31,161 nucleotides of DNA from Bremia lactucae (Eukaryota > Oomycota > Peronosporomycetes > Peronosporales > Peronosporaceae): contig NC_090613.1 of NCBI RefSeq assembly GCF_004359215.1, forward strand, positions 7,157,947 through 7,189,107, read 5' to 3'. Positions 1-9,735 of the stretch are shown one piece after another. A program made the translations under genes and the position numbers. A model generated the notes under the pieces. That model was given only the letters and a program-made list of their open reading frames with translations. It made no database searches and had not been told where the DNA came from. The stretch's first letter is position 1. Every line of letters begins with the position of its first letter.

Positions 1-1254
1 AACTTCAAGGTGATGAGGGATACCTCATCACCAGGTGCAGAGACACATAATGATTGTGTGTCTGGAGCAACTTTAGTCAAGAGATTTGCAAATTCTCTTG
101 AGGTTGCTGGATCAGTAGGGCGTTGCGCCCCTACTGACCCCGACCGTTTTTTGGCGGTCCGCCTCGCTGTTGCGATTTCGCAACAACGTAAGACCCGCGA
201 CCGTTGCCCTTTTTTGCATACGGTCCAAAATTACGCTCAGTACCATTCGGTGCTGGGCGTGGGGCACTTCACTCATGAGCGTAGTGTCCTAATTTTTGGC
301 AGCGATGGCAATTCTGCAATCGCTTATTGATCGAAAAGCGAGGTCTCTCGCTTTCGTCGTAAGAGAGGTCCATGGGTTCTGGACCTCCTAGATCGTGTCG
401 TCTTGGAGTACGATACGATGACGAACTAGCTTGAGCCTGTCTCAAGCTAAAGTCCTCCTGTTCCACAACGGATATTGCTTCTTCAACCGTATCCAGTTCC
501 AAGCGGAACAGGTGGTCCTTACGGGACCATCTTTAAGACCTTGCATGAACACCGTAATCAACGTGTGTTCATGAACTGGGTTATTTGTTATACAACTCGC
601 TAAGAGTCGTATGTGCTGGGCATATGCGTGAACATCACGCTTGCCTTGCTTAAGTTTCAGAAGCTCTGAACGAGCTCTGAACTCAGCCCTTGGTGGCTCA
701 AACGTCTGTTTGAGTCGGGTTTTAAAAACCTCTAGCGACCCAAAGACGTATGGGTCGCGCAACTTAAGGCCCAATGGCCAAGTTTTGGCACGACCTGCCA
801 AATTTGATTGAGCGAATGCGACTTGCACTTGCTCGTCGACGATGTGACGTGCCCTTATGGCATCGTCCAACTCGACAAACCATCTTAAGAGGAAGTCTTC
901 TTCGACTCCCCTATACTTAGAGATGTCAATCTTTAGAGTTTCGGGACGACGCGTATGCGTCATCCCAGGTACAGGGTTCTGTACCTGTTGTAACCTCAAC
1001 AGTTCTGGCTGTTGAGAGCCTTGCTGATACAGAAAGGCTACCTTCTCCTTCATCTCGTCAAGTTCATGTTGTATGAACTTGGCGATGGCTGAATGGAGGG
1101 CATCTCTGTCCAAACCGGACAGCATGGCCAAGATGGCATCGTTCCCTACGGTCGAACTCATTCGTTCGACCGCACTCCTTTCTATTTCACTTAGAAAGGA
1201 GTAGCTTTCACGCGAAAGGTGATGCGTATTCCCACTATCATCTAACATGTCCAT
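1..1254 (-). pseudogene. Family B Ty3/gypsy gag, left copy (broken)
   Basis: This is a retrotransposon capsid/nucleocapsid gene reading out of the left edge. It starts MDMLDDSGNTHH at 1254, keeps one frame to about 520, then a single-base loss shifts it; the next frame carries a CCHC zinc knuckle (CHRCQKLGHYAHE near 270-310) whose last Cys codon has become TGA. The middle part (RWFVELDDAIRARH, SNLAGRAKTW, FEPPRAEFRAR) is typical of the Retrotrans_gag capsid domain. The segment beyond the knuckle is a basic, Gly-rich linker. No protease is reached inside the window. It is the inverted partner of 29910-31161. Assignment to gag is secure; it cannot encode an intact protein as written. Confidence 0.88.
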
Positions 1255-1304
1255 ATTAGATGAAGGAAATGTGGTCCTTGGACGAACTACAAAGTGCTAC
1301 GAGG

Positions 1305-1748
1305 TGTAACGGGGCACAACGACTTGGACTGCTTCAGTACAAGTCCACTTCGCACTACTTCACTTGCGAGTGGTGCCTTACGTCACTTCACGTACACTAG
1401 TACGTGCAGAGGAAGACTTCTCTTTAAGAAAACAACCTTAAAGAGGGTTAAATAAAAACTGTATTAATATAATTAAGTTTCTCTTCTTTCTATCTGTTAA
1501 TGCTAACTTAATTATGAGCTAATACTAAACATGCAATTGAAATCTTATATGTCTCTATCTCTTTGCTTACGTTTACAGCTAAATAGTCTGCGGGATAGAT
1601 AGATATAATGGCCTATACCGATTTATGGATAAGATTTCTGAGGATTACTGCATAAGGTAATATTTTCCAAATCTTATCTACCTTTTAGATAATAAATTAA
1701 TTAACAACCTTTAATTGTTAATTTCATGTAACGATACACCCCGTTACA
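1305..1748 (-). mobile_element. Family B 5' LTR, left copy
   Basis: This 444 bp LTR lies in minus orientation. It starts TGTAACGGGGTGTATC at 1748 and ends CCCCGTTACA at 1305, so it has TG...CA ends and a TGTAAC/GTTACA terminal inverted repeat. It is AT-rich. Directly inside it (1304 downward) lies a degraded primer-binding site, CGTAGCACTTTGTAG, against TGGTAGCACTTTGTAG in the right copy. The gag start follows about 50 bp later, which identifies this as a 5' LTR. Confidence 0.85.
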
Positions 1749-2300
1749 TCATTGCCTATTTCAAGCGCCATTACAGGCGCTTTCACCTTCAGAATGCCGT
1801 GAACCGGGATGAGCGAGGGGAGGCCACATTCTACAAGGTTGACCAGCTAACAGCAATGCGGTGGTGTTTGAAGGCGCTGGAGGACATTTCAGCTACCGCA
1901 GTGGTAAACTGCTTTAGGTGTACGGGCCTCTTTGCAGCAGCACCGCAATAGCTGATGGTGTATACGGATGAGCAGGGAATTGAGCTAGAGCTGCATGAAG
2001 CCTTAAAGAGGCTTACACTGAGGAACCTATGGCAATTAAAAATTTATTGAATCCAGATGAGGAGAAGGTGGCGCACGAGGATCTGAATGATAATAAATCA
2101 TTGCAATGGTTCAGCAGGTAGAACAGGAGGAGGAGGAGGAGAATCAGGAACCAGATCATGTGGAGGAAGTTCGGGCCAGCAAGCATGACAAGCTTAACTC
2201 CTTAGCTATAACTGCCACACTTATTGATCTGTCAAATACTTTCGATAGGGGTTTTCCTAGGCGCATCCCGGACCTTCAAATTTCCATACGTACAGCAACC
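1749..2300 (+). pseudogene. Pogo/CENP-B-like DDE transposase C-terminal fragment
   Basis: Immediately after the LTR, the plus strand reads AYFKRHYRRFHLQNAVNRD, then YKVDQLTAMRWCLKAL and NCFRCTGLF. This is the pattern at the end of the DDE_1 domain of pogo/Tigger/jerky transposases. A stop follows at 1951. A second frame continues with NLLNPDEEKVAHEDL, and a third (from 2106) with an acidic stretch and KLNSLAITATLIDLSN, which resembles the helical tail of such proteins. The reading needs several frameshifts, and the DDE catalytic part is missing, probably cut off by the family B LTR at 1748. It is a dead fragment. The family call is from motif recognition only. Confidence 0.65.
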
Positions 2301-2423
2301 AATACGCAACTTACCTTGATTCCTGGATTAGTAATGTGCTAAGTAATAATTTACTCCATCGGAAAACTTATATTTCTCCAAATCATATTAGCTATAGTTA
2401 TAAGTTAGAAACCATAGAACGGT

Positions 2424-2807
2424 TGCAGGCGGGCACGTCGTAATGCGGCCACGCTCTACTTAGACACACACCCTAGCACAGCGAGGAAGCGGTTAGACCT
2501 GCTTCTCTTGCGTGCAGTGAGGTAGTTGTGGTGGGCGCGTTAGCGACCTCACCCAACTCACTAAGTACTTTGATTAAGTGTCGTCACGGGAGCGGTAATC
2601 CGGCTCCTCGTGCGCACTTATCAAGTAGGAAGTAGTTTTCAGAATGATTTATATTTTATCGTATTAAATATAAATACCTAATTTAACCAATCAAAATGTC
2701 ATCTCTATAGATAACACTTAATATGTATTGCGAGCGTATCTTTCTAGATACCTCGCGTAACGGATGACGCAGTGCGTCATCCCCTCCTAATGTGAATGCA
2801 TCCATGT
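2424..2807 (-). mobile_element. Family A LTR fragment
   Basis: This matches the LTRs at 24885-25404 and 21488-22040. It begins TGCAGGCGGGCACGTCG (the LTR 3' end read on the minus strand) and runs through the AT-rich core and the TATCTTTCTAGATACC hairpin region to the gap at 2808. The U3 tip (TGTAACGGG) would lie in the gap. No primer-binding site flanks the outer end, so it is either a 3' LTR end or a solo remnant. Confidence 0.8.
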
Positions 2808-2907
2808 NNNNNNNNNNNNNNNNNNNNNNNNNNNNNNNNNNNNNNNNNNNNNNNNNNNNNNNNNNNNNNNNNNNNNNNNNNNNNNNNNNNNNNNNNNNNN
2901 NNNNNNN
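2808..2907. other. Assembly gap (100 N)
   Basis: Exactly 100 N, the usual placeholder for a gap of unknown size. The order of the pieces on either side (LTR left, antisense-ORF fragment right) is therefore not proven. Confidence 0.99.
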
Positions 2908-3142
2908 CGCGTTCTAAACGACTGGCTTGTGACACCGACTGAGCACGTTCACGTGTCGTCGGCGGAGCTTTAGGCTCCGAATCCTCTATGTCAGAACCAT
3001 TATGAAGTATGGTCTGAGCATAAGGCGTTGTGGTAATACCCAACGGAGAAGCAGCTGCGCCTTTATGGGCAGCGCTCTCATTACCTGTCGATGGGACAGC
3101 ATTCGTAAACGATGCTGTCTCCATGTTGTGAGCCATGAGAGA
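2908..3142 (-). pseudogene. Family A antisense-ORF fragment (middle part)
   Basis: The minus strand encodes SLMAHNMETASFTNAV ... NESAAHKGAAASPLG ... DIEDSEPKAPPTTRERAQSV ... ASRLER, matching the middle of the antisense ORF found at 4216-5432, 13788-14884 and 23509-24131. Compared with those copies it lacks seven residues after FTNAV. That is an in-frame deletion, which fits a sequence once under coding constraint. It is bounded by gaps on both sides. Confidence 0.75.
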
Positions 3143-3191
3143 NNNNNNNNNNNNNNNNNNNNNNNNNNNNNNNNNNNNNNNNNNNNNNNNN
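3143..3191. other. Assembly gap (49 N)
   Basis: 49 N. It separates a minus-strand antisense-ORF fragment from a plus-strand pol fragment. Confidence 0.99.
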
Positions 3192-4505
3192 GACTTCTTG
3201 TTTGGCATGCCGCCCGATCATAAGGGTCGGACAGGGCTAGTCGTCTTTGTAGACAGACTGAGCAAAATAATGCATTAAATACCATGTAGGACATCGATCA
3301 CAGGCATAACGAACTGCGCCATCCTCGGACGCCAGTCTCGTTTGCGCGCAGCCCTAGTCTTACTAGGGGAGGGCCCCTCACTATGCTCGGTGCAAAAGAG
3401 GGACATAGTTTCGTCAATATGACGATGATACATGAGGGTATCATCTCAAAGACAAAAATTTGCCCTAGTGACCCTGCCAGTTTAGCAGTGGTCAATAAAA
3501 CAACGCCTTATGACCGACCTTTTGGCGATATCATAGGCGAGTTTGATGCTAAAAGCGTGAGCGTGGCTCAACGCTTTGTGGATGAGCGCATCACACGAAA
3601 AGCCCGTAACGCGATGGCAAGGGCACAGGACAAGCCATAGGAATATGCGGACCGAAATGGTCGTAAAAATAATAAATGCTTTAGAGTTGGTGAAAACGTA
3701 TTACTAAGTTCTGCCTCCCTACCTAAGACTGCAATTTTTGTACTGCCTGGTGGCACTACGAAGTTGTTGCCGCCTTTCATTGGGCCCTTTTCGGTGGTTG
3801 AAGAGGTTGGAGACCTAAATTATAGGCCCACCCTTCCCCCGGATATGAAGACGCACCCCGTATTTTGCGTGAGTCGTCTGAAACGGTATGTAGACCCGAA
3901 TGAGGTCACAAATTCCCATCCGTCCAAAGAGACCGATGGTGACGCCGACTGTGAGTCGAGCGTCGTTCGGGTGAGGGAGATGGAGAAAGCGAAAAACTAT
4001 CAGCCGACCGACTCCTCTCACCACGAAAAGGACTCGGAGAGCGAGGGACATTACGCGAGTAACGCGGAATACCCTCAGCATTATCCGCTCAAAAAGGTCC
4101 AAGCGAGTCTTCAGGTGTTCATAACCCTGACGAGTCTACGCTCGGAGATCACAAAGATACAAGGTCAGTCGCGAGATTTGACCCTCGAGATCTGCAATAC
4201 GTCATTCAGCAGCGCTTAACGCATGCGACTGAACAGGAGAAGGTTAGGCAGCGCGAGTAGGTGGGCGAGGTCGCCACTCCTATCGGGCGCCGCCTGCGCT
4301 AATTGATGCGGGTGGGAATCAACGCTTCCTTGCTGGAAGGTTGCTTGCTCACCGCTCCGTGAGGCAAGGGTATCAGATTTTCGTCCAATAAAAAGGTTAT
4401 CCGAAGAGTTTTGACTCTTGGGAACGGATCGATACCCTACGTATTGATGTGCCCGGCTTGGTGGCTGCCTATGAAAAGGAGCACCAGCTGAGGCCACTTC
4501 GCTAG
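3192..4505 (+). pseudogene. Family A pol 3' end: integrase remnant, linker and chromodomain
   Basis: The plus strand opens inside the integrase core (DFLFGMPPDHKGRTGLVVFVD, holding the first catalytic Asp). It then jumps, through a deletion that removes the second Asp and the Glu, to the C-terminal part (GGPLTMLGAKEG, KTTPYDRPFG, NGRKNNKCFRVGENVLL, FIGPFSVVEEVGDLNY, THPVFCVSRLKRYVDPNEV). An acidic Ser-rich linker and a chromodomain follow (about 4320-4505: RFLAGRLLAHRS, KGYPKSFDSWE, AAYEKEHQLRPLR, stop at 4505). The conserved Trp before KGYP is a TAA stop, and there is a stop after QDKP at 3638. This is the 3' end of a Ty3/gypsy chromovirus, not functional. Confidence 0.85.
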
Positions 4506-5432
4506 TCTCAAATGTACTAGGAGAAGTAGCGTAGTGAGAAGAAACAGGGGGTACAGTACCACCCATGATTTCTTTCACACGCAAACGGGCGAAATTAATT
4601 CGCTGCGACAGCTGTTTCATCACATCGGAATGCGGATGAATGCGGCGCAGAAATTCCGCCTCGTATTATTCGGGTGTTTCATCTGAACGCAACACGACTG
4701 GAATCGGATAAATACGCCCAAGCGATTTTCCCTGTGCCCTCCATGATTTAAAGGCGCCAGAATAATTATGTGCGTCTACAAGAGCGCGTTCTAGGAGTGA
4801 CGCTCTTGGCTAGTTTAAACGAGGCCATTTAGATGGAGGGTGCATCAGTGATATACCACCCGTCACATAGCCACGTTCAAAACGACTGGCTTGTGACACC
4901 GACTGAGCACGTTCACGAGTCGTCGGCGGAGCTCTAGGCTCTGAATCATCGATGTCAGAACCATTATATTTATGTATGGTCTGAGCATAAGGCATTGTGG
5001 GGTATACCCAACGGAGAAGCGGCTGCGCCTCTATGGGCAGCGCTCTCATCAACGGTCGCTGCGCTAACCAGCGCAGACGACGAGACAGCATTAGTAAATG
5101 TTGCTGTCTCCATGTTGTGAGCAATGAGAGAAGTTTGAATAGGTAATAATGCGCCATCATTCTTCCTCATAAGCTCGTTGTCCGCATCACTACTATGAGG
5201 TGACGGCAACGGTGTCGACTCATTTTAGTCGACAATGAGCGACGGATCAACATCCTCACTGTTAAAGTGGGTGTATCCTTAAGCCCCGTTAACGCGACAG
5301 CAGCAGTAGCTGTCGGCATTTCGACTAAGGCTTGGACGCTGCCGGCGTGTTGGCACGGCGCGTGCACTTAGCGCGAGGTTGAGTGGGTGTCTTCGCAGTC
5401 GACCCACTTACGTGGCCCCTTCTAGGTGGCAT
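4216..5432 (-). pseudogene. Family A antisense ORF, copy 1
   Basis: An ORF lies on the strand opposite to pol. It starts at 5432 (MPPRRGHVSGSTAKTPT), about 125 bp from the 3' LTR, and reads leftward. It has a basic N-terminus, an Ala/Ser-rich acidic middle (ESAAHRGAAASP, APPTTRERAQSV), a GGISLMHPPSKWPRLN motif, and EFLRRIHPHSDVMKQLSQR ... INFARLRVKEIMGGTVPP. It then continues across the pol stop (4503-4505) antisense to the chromodomain, staying open to 4216. At least one early single-base deletion (near 5335) and further shifts break it. I do not recognise the protein family. The same ORF in the same place in other copies argues that it belongs to the element rather than being chance. Confidence 0.6.
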
Positions 5433-5542
5433 CTTTGGCGCTGTGTATGCAACACAGGTCGCTAGAGTGACTGCGAGAACTAGCGGCGCGTTGAGCAGCT
5501 CGCAGTTCCTCTTTGATAAATTTAAAATGTCAATTCGTTTTT

Positions 5543-5556
5543 AAAGGGGGGGATGG
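5543..5556 (+). promoter_or_regulatory. Polypurine tract of family A copy 1
   Basis: AAAGGGGGGGATGG lies directly before the LTR start at 5557, the expected position of the plus-strand primer of a plus-oriented element. The equivalent tract in copy 3 is AAAGAGGGGGATGG on the minus strand at 22401-22414. This fixes the element orientation independently of pol. Confidence 0.75.
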
Positions 5557-5972
5557 TATAACGGGCTGAAGTTACTCTAATCTTACACAGTCACCGTTAA
5601 GTACACTTGGTGTACTTGAGGGGATGGTCAATTACTAAAACAAAGTAATTAGACCCAGAACTCGGGTGTGGTGCACATTTGTGACCAACTCTTGTGTATG
5701 TGATGCACATAGGTGCAGTCAAATTAGGAGGGATGACACCTAGCGTCATCCATGACGACGGCTAGTGTCATCCGTTACGCGAGGTATCTAGAAAGATTCG
5801 CTCGCAATACATATTAAGTTTTATCTATAGAGATGACATTTTGATTGGTAAAAATAGGTATTTATTGCGATTAAATATAAATCAGTCTGAAAACTACTTT
5901 CTACTTAGTAAGTGGGCACGAGGAGCCGGACTACCGCCTCCGTGACGACACTTTACTTGAGTATCTAATCTT
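5557..5972 (+). mobile_element. Family A 3' LTR, copy 1 (3'-truncated)
   Basis: Begins TATAACGGGCTG (TG changed to TA) and follows the family A LTR through GGTGCACATTTGTGACCAA, the GCGTCATC repeats and AAATATAAATCAGTCTGAAA. Similarity fades near 5955-5972, so the U5 end is lost. It is in plus orientation, matching pol at 3192-4505. Confidence 0.8.
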
Positions 5973-6564
5973 CTAATGCAATGCTTTCCATTGTGGCTTA
6001 TTTTAAAATTTTGCTCGAGTACGTCTTCAACTTCATCGGGAGGTCAGATGTCAGCTCAAAAGGTTCAGTCATCTGGCTCGCGGTGATCTCAGTAGAAGGT
6101 TACGAGACAGAGAAAAACGTACGATATAAACTAAAGATTTCTGGCCATATTTCGAAAAAGGAAATTTATTTTCAAGGAAATTCTTCAAAAGACAAAAAAA
6201 ATATTTTTTCTCTCGACATTTTATTTTTAATATCAAAGTCCAAAATTTTCTAACATGACAAGTCTTTGTGGAACATTCCCGATGTAGCTTAAGGTTTACA
6301 AGGAACTACCATGGTGATTAGGACATTGGCCAATCCTCCGGCTCTAAATTAATCTTCCTTTATCTCATTTAATCTTATGTTTGTAAGGAAGACTAAGAAA
6401 AACGTGCGACATGAAAACAATAATGTTGCTGGACGCTAAACCTTATCCGGAAGTATCGGTGCTACCAGTACTATATCGGTCTTCTGGCATGGAGAGTATC
6501 TTATAAAGAATTTACCATTCTGACTCGCACTCACACTCGCACTCTCGCTTAAGCAATTGTCATC
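5973..6564. other. Intergenic, AT-rich
   Basis: No convincing gene. A 90-codon frame at 5981-6253 is Lys/Ile/Phe-rich, like AT-rich noncoding DNA, and matches nothing I know. The last ~150 bp should hold the promoter of the phosphatase gene; a run of CACTC/CGCACT repeats lies at 6520-6550. Confidence 0.5.
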
Positions 6565-7495
6565 ATGGCCGCCTGCGCTTTTGATTCCGCTGACATAACA
6601 GCGATGTTGGACGTAGCAGTAAAAGCTGCACGTTCTGCTGGTGCGCACATGAAATCGCACGTAAACACGTCGCGAGTCGAGAAGACCAAGTCTAGTAAAG
6701 ATGACCTCGTCACGGTCGTGGACAAACAGTGCCAGGATATCGTATTCGCAACTATAAGCCAAACGTATCCTAGCCACGATTTCTTAGGAGAGGAAAACGT
6801 TGCACCCGGTAGCGAGGCTTCAACCCGTGCACTTGACGATATGATGAGTAAGGAGTGGCTATGGATCGTTGACCCCATTGACGGCACAACGAACTTTGTG
6901 CATCACCGCCCCGCCAGTGTCGTGTCAATTGCATGTGCGCATCGTGGCGACGTCTTAATAGGCGTCGTTTACGACCCATATCGAGACGAGATCTTTACAG
7001 CGCAGAAGGGCAAGGGCACATTTCTAAACGACCAACCGGCCCACGTCAGTGACGAGACGTCGTTGTCCGAAGCGCTCGTTGGCATTGGCATCGGCACGAA
7101 AGAGAGTGTAAGATCGCCTATGCTCGATTGTGCACGCGAATTCTCGGCGAAATGCCGAGGTTTGCGCTTGCAAGGAGCAGCAGCTCTTGAGCTTGCATGG
7201 ACCGCGGTGGGACGCCAAACGGTGTGAATCTTAAGTTGTGTATACTTACATAAAGTGGTCCGTATGGCTAATGTACGAATTGCTGTAGGCTTTTTACGAG
7301 CTTGATCTTAACTCATGGGACATTGCAGCCGGCGCGTTGCTAGTTATGGAAGCTGGCGGTGAGGCATCGAATAGCGACGGTACGCCATTCTCGCTACGCA
7401 CGCGCAATGTCCTGGTTTCGAATCATCAGGGCGATATGCACGCGCAGATGCTCGAGCTTATTCAAAAGGCTGATGCAGTAAGCGTGCGGAAATAA
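6565..7495 (+). CDS. Inositol monophosphatase family protein, one intron
   Basis: Exons 6565-7221 and 7289-7495 give 287 residues; the 67 bp intron runs GTGTGA...TGTAG. The protein is a Mg-dependent inositol-1-phosphate phosphatase, which would recycle inositol for phosphoinositide signalling and synthesis. Visible motifs: DLVTVVDKQCQ, FLGEEN (Glu76/Glu77), the family signature WIVDPIDGTTNFVH (Asp103, Asp106, Gly107, Thr108), and in exon 2 SWDIAAGALLVMEAGG (Asp230), the second signature. All metal ligands expected for the family are present, and length is normal (about 270-290). Without splicing the frame would stop at 7227, just before the second signature, so the intron is needed. It is cytosolic by prediction: there is no signal peptide. 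It lies upstream of, and in the same direction as, the EXS gene (146 bp gap). Confidence 0.93.
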
Positions 7496-7641
7496 GCAAA
7501 ACAATCGTTGAGGAATCGTATTATTGTCACAAATCGCAGAATTTTCAAGCGTATTGATTTCTTCCAATCGGAACATTCTTTAGTCTTGAGTAGGTGCCCT
7601 TTAGTGCCCTTTAGAACCCAAATGATACGATTTGACCAAAC

Positions 7642-9084
7642 ATGGAAGTGCAATACCCAGCGCCGTACCATGTGAACACGTGGTTCTTTGTGTGCGGACC
7701 GCTCGCGGTGAACACGTACTTGCTGGGGTTGGCGGCAAATCTGCACGTGTTCCATCGATATAACTTTGCTATTGATCAAGTGTTCGACATGCGGCCAGAT
7801 GAGGTTCCAACGGCGAGTGGTGTCTTTAAAACGACCATCGGAATGTTTCTCGTACAGTTCTTGATTTTTAAGGGTGAGGCTTCAAGACGTGGGGATTTAT
7901 TTGGCCAGGATGAGATGCGCATGGAGGTGCTGCTGCTAGGATACGCCGCCGTTGCCGCGACGGTGCTTCTGTGCCCACTCGAGATTTTGCACTACAAGTT
8001 TCGTATGTTTGTCCTGCGTAATCTCGCGCGATGCTTCTGGCCATTTCAGCATTTCTCATTTAAGCTTCCACTTCACGCAACTCCTTTTGCCGAGGTGTTT
8101 ATGGCCGATGGGTTAACATCGTTGTCCAAATTTATCCAGGACCTGTTCGTGGCGCTCCTGCTGCTATCAATGTCGTTTAACACTGAGCCAAAACACTTGC
8201 GCGAGTCTTATATCTCGAAACTTAAGGAATCTCCACTGCCGTACTTTGCGGCAAGTATGCCATACATGTAGGACCATTTTTTATCAACATTTTGACTTTT
8301 TGTCTAAATTTAGTGTCCCTTTTTGCTCTTGTATAGAATTCGAGCCACCCAGTGTCTAATTTCGTTCCAACAGACAAAAAGCGTTAATGATCGCTTTCTT
8401 CATTTGTTAAATACGATGAAATATTGCTCGAGTTTACTCGTGATCTCCGTGGGCGCGTATCCAATGTTGAGAGGACTCGCTCGACCCGAGCAAAGCAGCT
8501 TCTTCTTACTTTGTGCTGTCTTTAACTCCATGTACTCGTTTCTATGGGATGTTGTTATGGATTGGGGTCTCGGTCAACCCCGACTTCCTCGAAAATTCGC
8601 TTTCTTACGCCACCAATTGACCTTCCGGCCTCGCAAAATCTACTACATCATTATTGCAATCGATTTTGTACTACGGATTCTATGGGTCACGAAATGGTGG
8701 GATTGGATGCACCGTGGCGTGCACTTTAAACTCATTTCACAAGTCGCAGAAGTATTGCGACGTATCATTTGGAATTGTGTGCGCGTGGAGTGGCAGTGCA
8801 TTAAACTGAACATTCTCGCAGTTAAAAAGCTTTCAGCCGATAATTTCGAGCTCAACGAGAATCTAGAAAACGTGCCATTAATTCGTGACGTCCATGATGC
8901 AGCGCGTGATGACGGGCAATCAAGATTGCGAACACCTAGCCGTCCTACGACGAAGTTCAGTACAGATTTAAACAGCCACGGTCTTTTTCGTCACGAAGCT
9001 GACAACGTGGAGTATCAAGGCAACGCTCCTAGCACAACGCCTACCACTACTTTCACTGGTTATGTCGAGAAAACTGTGTTTTAA
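7642..9084 (+). CDS. EXS-domain membrane protein (Erd1/XPR1-type), one intron
   Basis: Exons 7642-8267 and 8337-9084 (69 bp GT-AG intron) give 457 residues. EXS proteins such as XPR1/SYG1 and yeast Erd1 move phosphate across Golgi or plasma membranes; Erd1 recycles phosphate in the Golgi. Hydrophobic segments are seen at TWFFVCGPLAVNTYLLGL, VLLLGYAAVAATVLLC, FVALLLLSMSF, LLVISVGAYPML, FFLLCAVFNSMYSFLW and YYIIIAIDFVLRILWV. The hallmark FLWDVVMDWGLGQP (Trp279-Pro288) and the RATQCL segment at the exon junction are diagnostic. There is no N-terminal SPX domain, so it resembles Erd1 more than XPR1. The C-terminal ~90 residues are polar and low-complexity. The function call is by family; the transported ion is inferred. 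Confidence 0.88.
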
Positions 9085-9492
9085 AAAGTTAAGCACTACA
9101 ATTGAGGGTCCGGAGGCTAACGACTTGTAAAGATTGCAGCACTTTAATTGTACTTATTAGGTTTTTTGCTCTAAATGAAGGTAATTGCTGCGGACACGCC
9201 CAATTTATGCTATGGACACACCTCTAAAAATATGATTTTGTCTCTAGCCCTATTTCACCCCTTTTCGCAAACATACCACCTACTTCCGTATTGTTAGCTA
9301 AAGAAAGGGTCAACTTCAAAGTTTTTCTTTACAATGCTGTACGGAAGCTTTTGGGCATCTCTGACAATTCAGGTTATGCTAGCGCAGAAGTGTTTTGGGT
9401 TGGCAGTATAGGGCTCGTTTTGACTGCAGGTAGAAGATTTAAAGATGTCTTGGGTAGGCACAACAGGGCTGGCCATGACTGAAGGTAGAAGA
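9085..9492. other. Intergenic with a degenerate tandem duplication
   Basis: This is the 3' flank of the EXS gene. Two imperfect ~46 bp copies lie at about 9393-9438 and 9448-9494 (TTGGGT.GGCA...AGGGCT ... TGACTG.AGGTAGAAGAT), the second running into the copia insertion point. No gene is seen. Confidence 0.5.
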
Positions 9493-9723
9493 TGTTGAAA
9501 AGGAGAGTGTCGTCGTAAGTACGAATGCGCACGAAGCGTGCGGGACGACGATGGGAATGGCGGTCGCTAATTTCGTGACTGTATCATGTATGCATTGTGC
9601 AAAACGATATAAGGATTTGCGGATGCGTGAACAGGAAGGGTAGCGAATGAAAAGTAGTGAAGGCATAATGGATAACAAAACAGAATCCTTATACTACAGT
9701 GCCTAAGATTTCTATATTGAGCA
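9493..9723 (+). mobile_element. Copia 5' LTR
   Basis: This 231 bp LTR starts TGTTGAAAAGGAGAG and ends TTGAGCA. It is close to 13311-13542, with about one base in eight different by eye, so the insertion is old. It is preceded by GAAGA (9488-9492), repeated after the 3' LTR. Confidence 0.88.
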
Positions 9724-9735
9724 GGTTATGAGCCC
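9724..9735 (+). promoter_or_regulatory. Half-tRNA primer-binding site
   Basis: GGTTATGAGCCC starts at the base after the LTR. It is complementary to the anticodon stem-loop of initiator tRNA-Met (GGGCTCATAACC), the internal priming used by copia/Ty5-type elements, rather than to a tRNA 3' CCA end. Confidence 0.8.

Larger units (their letters stand above)
1..1748. repeat. Left arm of 1.75 kb inverted repeat
   Basis: Bases 1-1748 are the reverse complement, with scattered differences and small indels, of 29408-31161. The outer 188 bases (1-188 against 30974-31161) match without a mismatch by direct reading. The arms are simply LTR plus gag of two family B elements lying in opposite orientation, about 27.7 kb apart. 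Confidence 0.9.

Noticed and set aside
2808..3191. LTR and antisense-ORF fragment read as one rearranged element
   Set aside because: Two assembly gaps separate the pieces, so order and orientation cannot be trusted.
5981..6253. 90-codon plus-strand frame
   Set aside because: Lys/Ile/Phe-rich composition typical of AT-rich noncoding DNA, no motif, no partner copy.
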